Part shown: positions 1 to 6,701 of the stretch, in pieces | Numbering within the stretch: position 1 is the stretch's first letter | How the letters are laid out: each line of letters begins with the position of its first letter | From: Yoonia maricola | GTDB taxonomy: Bacteria > Pseudomonadota > Alphaproteobacteria > Rhodobacterales > Rhodobacteraceae | Reading direction: 5' to 3' | Length of the DNA: 64,000 nt | NCBI RefSeq assembly: GCF_002797915.1 | Contig: NZ_PGTY01000004.1 | Location: 124,001 to 188,000 of the forward strand | Made by a program: the position numbers and the translations under genes | The notes under the pieces: generated by a model | The model's database searches: none | The model's input: only the letters and a program-made list of their open reading frames with translations | What the model was told of the DNA's origin: nothing

Positions 1-635
1 TCATCGTTTTTCCGGGGCTGACCCCCGCCAGCATCCTTGCCGGGTTGGGTCTTGGGTCGGTGGCCATCGGATTTGCGTTCAAAGATGTCTTTGAAAACTT
101 TCTTGCGGGCATCATCATCCTGTTCCGCCGTGAGATGCGGATCGGGGACCATATCGAATGTCTGGGCATTGAGGGCGAAGTGACACATATCGCCATCCGC
201 GAAAGCCATATTTCACGCACCGACGGTCAGCTGGTCATTGTGCCAAATTCGATGCTGTTCAAAAACCCTGTTATTATCCGCACAGATAAGCCCAAACGCC
301 GCGTGACCATCATTTGCGGTGTTGCGTATGATGTCGACGTAGACGAAGCACGCAGCGTTATCACCCATGCCGTTGAAAAATGCGAAACGGTTGAAAAAGA
401 CAGCAAACCGATTCAGGTTTTTGCCCAGGAATTCGCGTCATCCTCGATCAATTTTGAGGTTGCATGGTGGACGGGATCAAAACCGGTCGAGGTCCGCACA
501 TCGCGCGACGAAGTTGTTGCAGGTGTAAAGCGCGCGCTTGATGACGCTGGCATAGAAATCCCATTCCCTTATCTTACTTTGACATTCAAACAGCCCTTGC
601 CAATCGCGCCGCAGGGAACCGAGGGAACAGGTTAG
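1..635 (+). CDS. MscS-family mechanosensitive channel, C-terminal part (5' end outside window)
   Basis: The reading frame is open from base 3 and gives about 210 residues. It begins in the pore-lining helix (GLGSVAIGFAFKD, Gly/Ala-rich as in MscS TM3), followed by the FENFLAGI turn and the cytoplasmic beta domain (RIGDHIECLGIEGEV, VPNSMLFKNPV). The C-terminal alpha/beta domain ends in IPFPYLTLTF. These channels sit in the inner membrane and release solutes on hypo-osmotic shock. The sensor and first membrane helices lie outside the window. It faces the STAS gene convergently and opens a stretch of envelope-stress genes. Its C-terminal domain resembles the tail of the BON protein 570 bases further on. 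Confidence 0.9.
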   Translation, partial: IVFPGLTPASILAGLGLGSVAIGFAFKDVFENFLAGIIILFRREMRIGDHIECLGIEGEVTHIAIRESHISRTDGQLVIVPNSMLFKNPVIIRTDKPKRRVTIICGVAYDVDVDEARSVITHAVEKCETVEKDSKPIQVFAQEFASSSINFEVAWWTGSKPVEVRTSRDEVVAGVKRALDDAGIEIPFPYLTLTFKQPLPIAPQGTEGTG

Positions 636-705
636 GATCGCACGCCGCACCCTGCATGACGGTACAGAACACGGCGCTGTTGTCACGATGCAACCCGCAT
701 CGCGG

Positions 706-1104
706 TCAGGCGACAATCGGTTGCGCCCCGACAAAGTCCCACGCTTGAGTGATTTCGTGCGTATCAAACGCGCGTGCCTCGACGGGAATGACCTTATCCA
801 TAACTGCAATCATCTTTGCCGCGCGGTCCGGTGCACCAACAACGGCGTAGCATGCGACATGTTGCAGTGACCTAAAACGTGACTTGATGACGTCACCATC
901 TAGCATGCTATCCCAGTCACTGCCTGTGAATTTGGTCATTTCCAGCAGCATGCTGACTTTGGGGTGTTTATCAAAGACATCATTCATAAATTTGGCCAGT
1001 GCCTCGGAGGCGTCATCGTCGATGTGGCCATGAATTTGGAATGCAAAGACTGTTTCGTTGTTTGTTGGAATCTGTTGGATTGGACCGTGGGCAAAATGTG
1101 TCAT
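706..1104 (-). CDS. SpoIIAA-like STAS/SEC14-type domain protein
   Basis: A 132-residue soluble protein with no signal peptide or membrane segment. It fits the SpoIIAA-like family (DUF3478 type). An N-terminal beta strand (VFAFQIHGHI) is followed by acidic DDDASEALAKF, a central LLEMTKFTGSDW block and a VIKSRF/VACYAVVGA core, and it ends in a helix after the invariant-looking VEARAFDTHEITQAW. The exact function of this family is unknown; lipid binding or partner switching has been proposed. The ATG at 1104 is chosen because GAGG lies six bases upstream; a longer frame starts at 1131. A GGAAC-N16-GGTT element lies just upstream. Confidence 0.75.
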   Translation of the reverse strand: MTHFAHGPIQQIPTNNETVFAFQIHGHIDDDASEALAKFMNDVFDKHPKVSMLLEMTKFTGSDWDSMLDGDVIKSRFRSLQHVACYAVVGAPDRAAKMIAVMDKVIPVEARAFDTHEITQAWDFVGAQPIVA

Positions 1105-1141
1105 AGTTGACCTCGCGTGTTGAAGTTGCATGAATGGTAAA

Positions 1142-1166
1142 AACCCGCCAACAAGTCGTTGGTTCC
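1142..1166 (-). promoter_or_regulatory. ECF/EcfG-like promoter of the STAS gene
   Basis: On the minus strand GGAAC (1166-1162) is followed after exactly 16 bases by GGTT (1145-1142), about 38 bases before the ATG at 1104. GGAAC-N16/17-CGTT is the known EcfG (SigT/RpoE2-class) consensus in alphaproteobacteria; here the first base of the -10 differs. The same arrangement recurs at three other genes within 2.5 kb. Confidence 0.5.
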
Positions 1167-1203
1167 GCGAACTGTTCTGCCCTAGAGTTAAGCACTGAGC
1201 ACC

Positions 1204-1920
1204 CTACCGTGAGGCAAGTAAATCATTCGCGTCTTCCTCTAACCGATCATCATCGGATTGCGGCGGTAGAAAATCGTTCTTCAAATCAGCCTCGGCACCG
1301 GTTTGATCGGGCTCTGCCGGTGGCTGATCAGGTTCTGGCAAGGCTGCGACCGAAGCCGCACTGCTATCGACATGTTCGACCTGCGTCCGCACCTGCACGC
1401 CATCTGGGAAAATCACCTCGCGGGCTTCATCAGGCATAGATATGCCCGCTTCGGTCAAATTGGATTTCACCAGGCGCAACAGCGCTGACTTTAGTTTGAT
1501 CGCTGAAATCTCTAATCCGTCAAACCAGTAATAGGTTTTGATATTGATTGTGGACGCGCCAAGTTCGTCGACTGTCATGCGATTGACCACCGCAACAACG
1601 CCCGTTGTCTTGGCCGCCAGTTGCCGCACCCATTCTTCGCGTGCGTCAGTATCCGCAACCCCATCTAGAAAAACGACACCTTCCTGAACCTGAATTGTGA
1701 TGTCCTGATACCATCCTGTGGCATCAATGATCGCTGAAATCCGGTTCTGAATGTCTGTATCAGAATTGACCGGATCAACCGCAACCGGGGCTTGCGGTGT
1801 AAGAACTTCTGAGGTGTCTGAATCTTGCGTATTCGTTTGCGCCTGCACCGGTAGGGCAAGCAAAGTTGCGATGCAGGCGGAAAGGATGAACAAAAAAAGA
1901 TGTCTGAGGGACGAGACCAA
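1204..1920 (-). CDS. Exported BON-domain protein with an MscS-like C-terminal tail but no channel
   Basis: A 238-residue protein if the TTG at 1920 is used. That start has AAGG nine bases upstream and gives a clean signal peptide (LFLFILSACIATLLALPVQAQ). An ATG at 1992 would add 24 odd residues and run through a strong hairpin. Residues about 57-119 form a BON domain (VQEGVVFLDGVADT, AAKTTGVVAVVNRM), usually a phospholipid-binding periplasmic module. Residues about 123-172 (INIKTYYWFDG, KSNLTEAGISMP) look like the last domain of MscS channels, where BON-MscS fusions normally have membrane helices and a beta domain in between. The remainder is acidic and proline-rich. It may be a channel that lost its middle, or an exported adaptor. 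Confidence 0.75.
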   Translation of the reverse strand: MVSSLRHLFLFILSACIATLLALPVQAQTNTQDSDTSEVLTPQAPVAVDPVNSDTDIQNRISAIIDATGWYQDITIQVQEGVVFLDGVADTDAREEWVRQLAAKTTGVVAVVNRMTVDELGASTINIKTYYWFDGLEISAIKLKSALLRLVKSNLTEAGISMPDEAREVIFPDGVQVRTQVEHVDSSAASVAALPEPDQPPAEPDQTGAEADLKNDFLPPQSDDDRLEEDANDLLASR

Positions 1921-1959
1921 TGAACTGTGCCTTACTGTTAAACGGGGGGCAAGAACATG

Positions 1960-1983
1960 ATGGGCCGCACAACGCGGCCCATC
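1960..1983 (-). terminator. Perfect 9-bp hairpin between the entericidin and BON genes
   Basis: ATGGGCCGC and GCGGCCCAT pair perfectly around a five-base loop. There is no T-run on either side. It lies 24 bases past the entericidin stop, on that gene's downstream side, so it probably ends or stabilises the short entericidin message. Confidence 0.5.
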
Positions 1984-2006
1984 GAATAACATGATCTCTT
2001 TAACGT

Positions 2007-2150
2007 TTAGAGCTCAGCCTGTACGTCGCGGCTCTCTTCACTGATGGCAGCACCTGCGTTCGAAATGTCTTCGCCAGCGCCTTGAACTGTTTCACAGGCG
2101 GCAAGTGTCATTGCAGACAAGGTAGCGATGATAAGTGTTTTAATACGCAT
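2007..2150 (-). CDS. Entericidin A/B-family small lipoprotein
   Basis: A 47-residue protein, too short for most gene callers. MRIKTLIIATLSAMTLAAC is a lipoprotein signal with a lipobox (TLAAC) at Cys19, followed by ETVQGAGEDISNAGAAIS, the pattern of the entericidin EcnA/EcnB family (CNTxxGxGxDxxxAGxxI). Entericidins are small membrane lipoproteins that form a bacteriolytic antidote/toxin pair in enterobacteria and are stationary-phase controlled. In alphaproteobacteria they usually occur singly, as here. A GGAAC-N16-CGTT promoter matching the EcfG consensus exactly lies upstream, which fits stationary-phase or stress expression. Confidence 0.88.
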   Translation of the reverse strand: MRIKTLIIATLSAMTLAACETVQGAGEDISNAGAAISEESRDVQAEL

Positions 2151-2201
2151 AAGTAGGTTCCTTTTGTTAGTTTATTGGCGGTCAACGCCTGGCAGGGAGG
2201 T

Positions 2202-2226
2202 AACGTGCAAAAGGATATTTGGTTCC
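2202..2226 (-). promoter_or_regulatory. EcfG-type promoter of the entericidin gene
   Basis: On the minus strand GGAAC (2226-2222), a 16-base spacer, then CGTT (2205-2202): an exact match to the consensus for alphaproteobacterial general-stress sigma factors. The start codon is 52 bases downstream, leaving a leader of about 45 bases. Confidence 0.65.
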
Positions 2227-2303
2227 CGCATACGATCCGGAGTGCTATCAAAGGTGACCGACAAAAGCTGATTGGCCGCATTGTCTGCCAACCGGCATTA
2301 CTG

Positions 2304-2328
2304 GGAACGAAAACCGCCGCGAGTTGTT
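2304..2328 (+). promoter_or_regulatory. EcfG-like promoter of mgtC-like gene
   Basis: GGAAC (2304-2308), 16 bases, then TGTT (2325-2328), about 90 bases before the ATG at 2422. It points away from the entericidin promoter, so the two make a divergent pair about 80 bases apart. The first base of the -10 departs from CGTT, so the call is tentative. Confidence 0.42.
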
Positions 2329-2421
2329 GGCTTCGTAGTTGTAAGGCAGAGATACAACAGGTTGGATATCGCTGCGAAGATCGCTTCGATCCAAAGCATC
2401 GCATGACCTGCAGGAGCCGCC

Positions 2422-2901
2422 ATGAACGAGATATTCAACGCCTTGGACATTGGCATTACAGAAGCGGACTGGTTCTTGCGGCTTATATTTGCGCTTGTGG
2501 CAGGCGGTATTCTTGGCCTTGACCGCGAAGTCAGACGGCGGCGGGTTGGTGTACGCACCTATATGATGGTGTCGCTCGGCTCTGCAATTTTTACGATTAC
2601 CGCAATCGAAATGTCGCGCAGCATGGGGACAGCGGAACTGGCCGCCGACCCAACCCGTGTCATTCAAGGCCTTATCGGCGGGCTTGGTTTTCTGGGTGCG
2701 GGCGCGATCATCCAAGGCGACAAGAATGTCGGCGGCATGGCGACAGCGGCAAGCCTTTGGGTCGCTGGCGCACTTGGCCTTGCGTCCGGTGTTGGTTTGG
2801 GGGTGTTTGCGGTGATCTGCGCAATACTCGCGGCAAGCCTGTTGGCAGCAAGTCGATTTATGGAGCACCGTGGCGCAGACGACCGACCGGATGCTGATTG
2901 A
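2422..2901 (+). CDS. MgtC/SapB family membrane protein
   Basis: A 159-residue inner-membrane protein with about four to five hydrophobic helices. The MgtC signature is clear: ALVAGGILGLDREVRRRRVG near residues 24-43, then YMMVSLGSAIFT and GLIGGLGFLGAGAII, with the conserved basic patch after the first helix. The C-terminal cytosolic domain of Salmonella MgtC is absent, so this is the short SapB-like form. Family members affect magnesium-limited growth and F-ATPase activity in pathogens; in free-living bacteria the role is unclear. The start is supported by AGGAG five bases upstream. It sits in the stress cluster and has its own GGAAC promoter candidate. Confidence 0.88.
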   Translation: MNEIFNALDIGITEADWFLRLIFALVAGGILGLDREVRRRRVGVRTYMMVSLGSAIFTITAIEMSRSMGTAELAADPTRVIQGLIGGLGFLGAGAIIQGDKNVGGMATAASLWVAGALGLASGVGLGVFAVICAILAASLLAASRFMEHRGADDRPDAD

Positions 2902-3101
2902 CTATTTAACATAAGACAGCCGAAGCCAATTTTGTTGCTGTCAATGCCAGAAGCGGGGCAGGGGAGGCGGACGGCCCGCAGGTTCATGGCCCCATCGATC
3001 TTAGCCAAAAATATATCTGCCCCCATATGTCATACTTTATAGAGCGGTCTTTTGATCTGTGAGACTGTCACAGCCCGCGCAGTTTCACAGAGGGTACGGA
3101 T

Positions 3102-3287
3102 TTGAAGTTCCAAAACAAAGAGACAGGCAAGATGTCCGAGACTGACGCACATCTGATTGCCGAAATTAAACCTCATCGGGACGGGTCTGTTATCCACATG
3201 AAGGCCGGGACATGCATCCTGTCGTCAGAAACAGCAGGCGCATTGCACACACGCATGTTTATCGAAGTTCACGGGATGTTTGACTAA
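3102..3287 (+). CDS. Small hypothetical protein
   Basis: A possible 61-residue soluble protein starting at TTG 3102, which has AGAGGG at good distance; an in-frame ATG at 3132 gives 51 residues but has a poorer ribosome site. No known domain is recognised. It has one Cys and several His (AEIKPHRDGSVIHMKAGTC). The frame is followed by a stable hairpin at 3311-3348, as expected for a short transcription unit. It lies between the mgtC-like gene and the aldehyde dehydrogenase in the stress cluster. It could still be a chance frame. Confidence 0.35.
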   Translation: MKFQNKETGKMSETDAHLIAEIKPHRDGSVIHMKAGTCILSSETAGALHTRMFIEVHGMFD

Positions 3288-3310
3288 CTTGTGAATGGAT
3301 CAGAAAAATA

Positions 3311-3348
3311 GCCGCGCGATATCTGACAACCTAATCGTTGTGCGCGGC
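3311..3348. terminator. Two-part stem-loop between small gene and aldehyde dehydrogenase
   Basis: Outer stem GCCGCGC/GCGCGGC (3311-3317 with 3342-3348) and inner stem ACAAC/GTTGT (3326-3330 with 3337-3341) around a six-base loop, with an eight-base bulge on the left side. No T-run follows on the plus strand; an A-rich stretch precedes it, so termination would suit the minus strand better. It could also be an RNA stabiliser. Confidence 0.4.
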
Positions 3349-3383
3349 CAAGGGCCCTTCGTCAAAACCAAAGGATAATTTCC

Positions 3384-3400
3384 CATGACCTTGGGTCATG
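3384..3400. promoter_or_regulatory. Palindromic operator candidate upstream of aldehyde dehydrogenase
   Basis: CATGACC-TTG-GGTCATG, a perfect 7+7 inverted repeat with a three-base centre, ends 13 bases before the GGAAC element at 3413. The position suits a regulator acting at that promoter. No cognate regulator gene is next to it. Confidence 0.35.
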
Positions 3401-3412
3401 CATCGCATTGAT

Positions 3413-3437
3413 GGAACCATGCGGGTCGCAATGGGTT
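3413..3437 (+). promoter_or_regulatory. EcfG-like promoter of the aldehyde dehydrogenase gene
   Basis: GGAAC (3413-3417), 16 bases, GGTT (3434-3437), 33 bases before the ATG at 3470. It has the same spacing and the same -10 variant as the STAS gene promoter at 1142-1166. It could read on through the GST and SDR genes. Confidence 0.5.
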
Positions 3438-3469
3438 TGTTATGAAACGTCCCATTGAAGGTGCCTGAC

Positions 3470-4846
3470 ATGACACAGATATCCACGATCAACCCCGCAA
3501 CCGAAGAAACGATCGCGACCTACGACGTTATGACATCAGACGTCGCTTTCGACAAAATCGAAAAATGTCACAAAGCGTTCCTTGCGTGGCGTACCAAAGG
3601 TCACGCAGACCGCGCGCCGTATCTGCGCAAGATTGCCGCGGCGCTGCGCGACAATGCCGACAGCCTTGCGATGTTAATGACCGAAGAAACCGGCAAACTG
3701 CTGCGTGACGGTCATACAGAAGTCGAGCTGTGCGCACAGATATTTGAATATACAGCGGAACACGGTCCAGACATTTTGGCCGATGAAGATCGCAAACACA
3801 GCGGTGGTGAAAAGCGTGGCATGGTCACCTACCCGCCGATTGGTGTTATTTACAGCATTCAACCGTGGAATTTTCCAGTGTACCAACCGGTGCGTGTGCT
3901 TGCGTCAAACCTGATGGCTGGTAACGGTGTGATCCTCAAACATGCCTCAATCTGTACGGGCAGTGGCCTGATGCTGCATGACATTTGCCTGAAAGCCGGA
4001 CTGCCAGAAGGGCTGTTCGAGGTTGTGATCGCGGACCACGATACCTCTGACGTGATGATCGAACACAAGCGCGTGCGCGGTGTGACCATGACAGGTAGCG
4101 ATGGCGGCGGACGACATATTGGACAGGTTGCCACGAAAAACCTGAAGAAATCCGTGCTAGAGCTGGGATCGAACGACGCGTACCTGGTGCTTGAGGACGC
4201 GGATATTGAACTGGCCGTAAAAACCTGTGTGCAAGGCCGCTTGTACAACAACGGTGAAACATGCGTTTCGGCCAAACGTTTCGTCGTGACCGAGGCTGTC
4301 TATGACGCATTCACCAGCGCCTTCGTCGAACAGATGAAGGCCGTCCAGATGGGTGATCCCAAAGACGATGATACCCAGCTTGGACCGCTGTCCAGTGCCG
4401 AGCAGTTTGATACAATTTCCGAACAGGTCAGCAAAAGCATCGAAGGCGGCGCAAATGTGCTGTGTGGCGGGTCCGCCCCGGATCGCACCGGACACTATTA
4501 TCCAGCAACCGTGCTTGCAAATTGCCAACCGGGTACACCCGCCTATGATGATGAAATTTTCGGGCCTGTCGCGGCAATCATCAAGGCAAAAGATGACGCC
4601 GATGCCATGCGTATCGCAAATGACAGCCGCTACGGGCTGGGCGGTGGTATCTTTAGCAAAGATGAAGACAAAGCACTGCAATTGGCGCGGGACCACTTTG
4701 ATACTGGCATGGTCCGGATCAATTCATTTGGTGCAGCTGATCCAAACATGCCGTTTGGTGGCGTGAAGGATTCTGGTTTTGGTCGCGAACACGGCGGCTT
4801 TGGCATGAAGGAATTCGTCAACGCCAAAGCGATCTATTTGCCCTAA
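3470..4846 (+). CDS. NAD(P)-dependent aldehyde dehydrogenase, succinate-semialdehyde dehydrogenase type
   Basis: A 458-residue cytosolic enzyme of the ALDH superfamily that oxidises an aldehyde to the acid; the closest subgroup appears to be the short succinate-semialdehyde dehydrogenases (SsaDH/GabD2-like). Visible features are the PWNFP motif near 133, the NAD-binding TMTGSDGGG region, catalytic Glu about 231 in LELGSNDAY and the nucleophile Cys about 265 in NNGETC. Most relatives have LELGG where this has LELGS. The ATG at 3470 is chosen for GAAGG eight bases upstream over a TTG at 3455. Stress control is suggested by the GGAAC promoter. The true substrate is not visible. Confidence 0.88.
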   Translation: MTQISTINPATEETIATYDVMTSDVAFDKIEKCHKAFLAWRTKGHADRAPYLRKIAAALRDNADSLAMLMTEETGKLLRDGHTEVELCAQIFEYTAEHGPDILADEDRKHSGGEKRGMVTYPPIGVIYSIQPWNFPVYQPVRVLASNLMAGNGVILKHASICTGSGLMLHDICLKAGLPEGLFEVVIADHDTSDVMIEHKRVRGVTMTGSDGGGRHIGQVATKNLKKSVLELGSNDAYLVLEDADIELAVKTCVQGRLYNNGETCVSAKRFVVTEAVYDAFTSAFVEQMKAVQMGDPKDDDTQLGPLSSAEQFDTISEQVSKSIEGGANVLCGGSAPDRTGHYYPATVLANCQPGTPAYDDEIFGPVAAIIKAKDDADAMRIANDSRYGLGGGIFSKDEDKALQLARDHFDTGMVRINSFGAADPNMPFGGVKDSGFGREHGGFGMKEFVNAKAIYLP

Positions 4847-4907
4847 GGCACCAACTGCGCCGCTTGACAAAAACAGTCGATACATTTCGCGAAAGAAGGC
4901 TGATCTG

Positions 4908-5522
4908 ATGATCAAAGTTCACTGCCTTGCCTATTCTTGGGCCATCCGTTTAGTTTGGCTATTGGAAGACTTGGGGCAACCCGATGATCTGATCCCTTAT
5001 GATCGGACCGACCAGTTCCGCGCACCTGACGCGTTGCAGGATGTGCACCCTTTAGGCAAATCGCCAGTGATCGAGGACGGTGATTTGAAACTGGCGGAGT
5101 CCGCCACTTGCTTGCGGTATATCATCGACAAATTTGGCGACAAAACACATCGCCCGAACCCGCAGACGACGGATTACATTCGGCACGAAGAGCTGCTCGA
5201 CTACGTAGAAAGCACGTTTGCGGCGGCTTGCATGAACGTTCTTATGCCTGTCGTGCAAGGGTATGATCCGTCGGATGGTGCACGCCAGTCGCTGCACATG
5301 CATCTTGATTATGTCGCAAGCCATTTGCCCGACAGCGGATTGCTTTTTGGCGCGACCGCACGCTTGGCGGATATCCAGTTTTCCTATCTTTTGGCGAACT
5401 TGGACGCCACCGGGTTCCTAGGCGACGCGCCAAGGATCAAAACATACTGGGAAGACCTGCAAAAGCAGCCCGGCTATCTGGCCGCCACAAAAGCCGCGGG
5501 ACCAATGGCACCTAAGCAATAG
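4908..5522 (+). CDS. Glutathione S-transferase family protein
   Basis: A 204-residue GST-fold protein. The N-terminal thioredoxin-like part runs to about residue 78, with the WLLEDLG helix, the cis-Pro loop LGKSPVIEDGD and the ESATCLRYI helix that binds the gamma-glutamyl group. An all-helical C-terminal part follows (ADIQFSYLLANL). The usual N-terminal catalytic Tyr/Ser/Cys region reads CLAYSWAIR, so Cys, Tyr and Ser are all possible nucleophiles. It probably conjugates or reduces electrophiles. It lies 61 bases after the aldehyde dehydrogenase and 21 bases before the SDR gene, probably one transcription unit for aldehyde or oxidative stress. Confidence 0.85.
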   Translation: MIKVHCLAYSWAIRLVWLLEDLGQPDDLIPYDRTDQFRAPDALQDVHPLGKSPVIEDGDLKLAESATCLRYIIDKFGDKTHRPNPQTTDYIRHEELLDYVESTFAAACMNVLMPVVQGYDPSDGARQSLHMHLDYVASHLPDSGLLFGATARLADIQFSYLLANLDATGFLGDAPRIKTYWEDLQKQPGYLAATKAAGPMAPKQ

Positions 5523-5543
5523 GTCGACCCCAACATAAAGGAA

Positions 5544-6146
5544 ATGAGTATGAAAATCCTCGTCGCCGGAGCCACCGGAAACACCGGAACACGGCTTATG
5601 AATGAACTTGTCGCGCAGGGCCATGATACTGTTGCCTTGGTGCGCGAAAGTTCTGACACAAGTAAATTGCCAGTACAGGCTGAACTGCGCAGCGGCGATC
5701 TTGCTGATCTGCAAGACGGGGTTTGCGACGGTTGCGATGTCGTTATCTTTGCGGCCGGATCAGGTGGCGACACCAGCGCCGAAATGACGGACAAGATTGA
5801 CCGTGATGGGGCAATCGATCTGGTGGACCAAGCTGCAAAAGCGTGTGTGTCACGGTTCGTCATGCTAAGCACTGTCGGTGCAGAAAACCCTGATCCCGAC
5901 ACGGATATGGGCCACTACCTACAAGCCAAACACGATGCAGACGAACATCTGAAAAATTCTGGTCTGACGTATGCTATTGTACGTCCCGTCGCCCTGACAG
6001 ACGATGCTGGCGACGGTGACATGGTTTTTGGTGACGACGTCGACACCAAAGCCAAAGCTGCCCGCGGTGACGTGGCAAAGGCCTTGGCCGATGCCGCCAT
6101 CAGCGCCGAATGGGCGGGTAAGACCTTGCTTATGCAATCGGCCTGA
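5544..6146 (+). CDS. Atypical SDR, NAD(P)-binding NmrA/HSCARG-like protein
   Basis: A 200-residue Rossmann protein. The N-terminal ILVAGATGNTGTRL is the TGxxGxxG cofactor motif of atypical SDRs. FAAGSGGDTSAEM and MLSTVGAENPD follow, with a YLQAKHDADEHL segment where a YxxxK-like active site would fall (Tyr-Leu-Gln-Ala-Lys). Homologues are annotated NAD(P)H-binding or SDR family oxidoreductase and may act as redox sensors or reductases. A ribosome site (AAAGGAA) precedes it. A truncated gene start with its own ribosome site follows at 6204. Confidence 0.85.
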   Translation: MSMKILVAGATGNTGTRLMNELVAQGHDTVALVRESSDTSKLPVQAELRSGDLADLQDGVCDGCDVVIFAAGSGGDTSAEMTDKIDRDGAIDLVDQAAKACVSRFVMLSTVGAENPDPDTDMGHYLQAKHDADEHLKNSGLTYAIVRPVALTDDAGDGDMVFGDDVDTKAKAARGDVAKALADAAISAEWAGKTLLMQSA

Positions 6147-6203
6147 TCACACAGGCGTCACGACCTGCCAAACTTTTCCTCAATCGCCAAAGGACTTAGA
6201 CCC

Positions 6204-6266
6204 ATGAAAGCCGCCATTATTCGTGTCTATGATAGCGGACATTCAAGGCATGACCTCCAGTTCTAG
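6204..6266 (+). pseudogene. Truncated 5' end of a quinone-oxidoreductase/alcohol-dehydrogenase-like gene
   Basis: An ATG with a good ribosome site (AAAGGA nine bases upstream) opens a frame reading MKAAIIRVYDSGHS and stops after 20 codons. MKAAIIR(x)Y is the typical start of zinc-type alcohol dehydrogenases and quinone oxidoreductases of the MDR family, but the expected continuation is missing in all frames. I infer that the rest of the gene was deleted, with the join near 6235. The match is short, so the family call is uncertain. Confidence 0.35.
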
Positions 6267-6321
6267 CCTCTAAATGACTTGGGCCTTAGCCATGCCTCAC
6301 ACGCCGCCATGCTTGGTGCGT

Positions 6322-6367
6322 TTGAGACATAAGGCCGCATATGAGCCTTATGCGGCGATGGTCTCAA
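6322..6367. repeat. 46-base imperfect palindrome with two alternative inner hairpins
   Basis: Outer arms TTGAGAC / GTCTCAA close the element. Inside, GCCGCATA pairs with TATGCGGC, and alternatively ATAAGGC pairs with GCCTTAT. The nested, competing pairings make this unlike a plain terminator. It may be the end of a vanished mobile element or a structured RNA. Confidence 0.5.
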
Positions 6368-6545
6368 CAAACCCCACACTAATCGCTTCTGCTGTGCGGA
6401 GGACTAGCCGCCTCGATAAGCACGCGCCAAGGGGCAGTTACCGACAGCTTATGCTGAAACGGAGTTGCGCCACGCCTTGACTGCGTATTCTGTGCTCGCA
6501 GGGCCGTCCAAGGTATGTCCGTGAAAGAGTACATTACATAACTAC

Positions 6546-6585
6546 GTATCTACCGAGAGATACGGTAGGCGGAGCGGTTTTTTTT
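6546..6585 (+). terminator. Rho-independent-like terminator with two competing stems
   Basis: GTATCT pairs with AGATAC (6546-6551 with 6558-6563) or CTACCG with CGGTAG (6550-6555 with 6563-6568). The two pairings share bases and exclude each other. A GC-rich linker (6569-6577) and eight T (6578-6585) follow. No obvious plus-strand gene ends here, so it may close a non-coding transcript or a relic. Confidence 0.5.
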
Positions 6586-6701
6586 GGAGGCATTCGCCCC
6601 ATTTTGCCGCACGAGGCCATCTTGAGAAACGGGGAATATTTGGGGAACGAAAGATGTTATATCCGGCATTGTACTGATATCATGTAATAAAATTGGAAGA
6701 A

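Larger units (their letters stand above)
6147..6701. other. Gene-poor scar beside tRNA-Leu
   Basis: About 550 bases with no supportable intact gene. It holds a gene stub (6204-6266), a long imperfect palindrome (6322-6367), and a pair of mutually exclusive hairpins followed by eight T (6546-6585). One 68-codon frame at 6274-6480 has no ribosome site and no recognisable domain. The stretch abuts the 3' end of a tRNA gene, a common integration target. I found no second copy of the tRNA end within the region, so no attachment-site repeat can be claimed. Confidence 0.6.

Noticed and set aside
1921..1992. N-terminal extension of the BON protein to ATG 1992
   Set aside because: The added 24 residues precede an otherwise perfect signal peptide and their DNA contains the 9-bp hairpin at 1960-1983; TTG 1920 with AAGG upstream is better.
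6274..6480. 68-codon open frame in the scar region
   Set aside because: No ribosome site, biased composition and no recognisable domain; it also runs through the 46-base palindrome.
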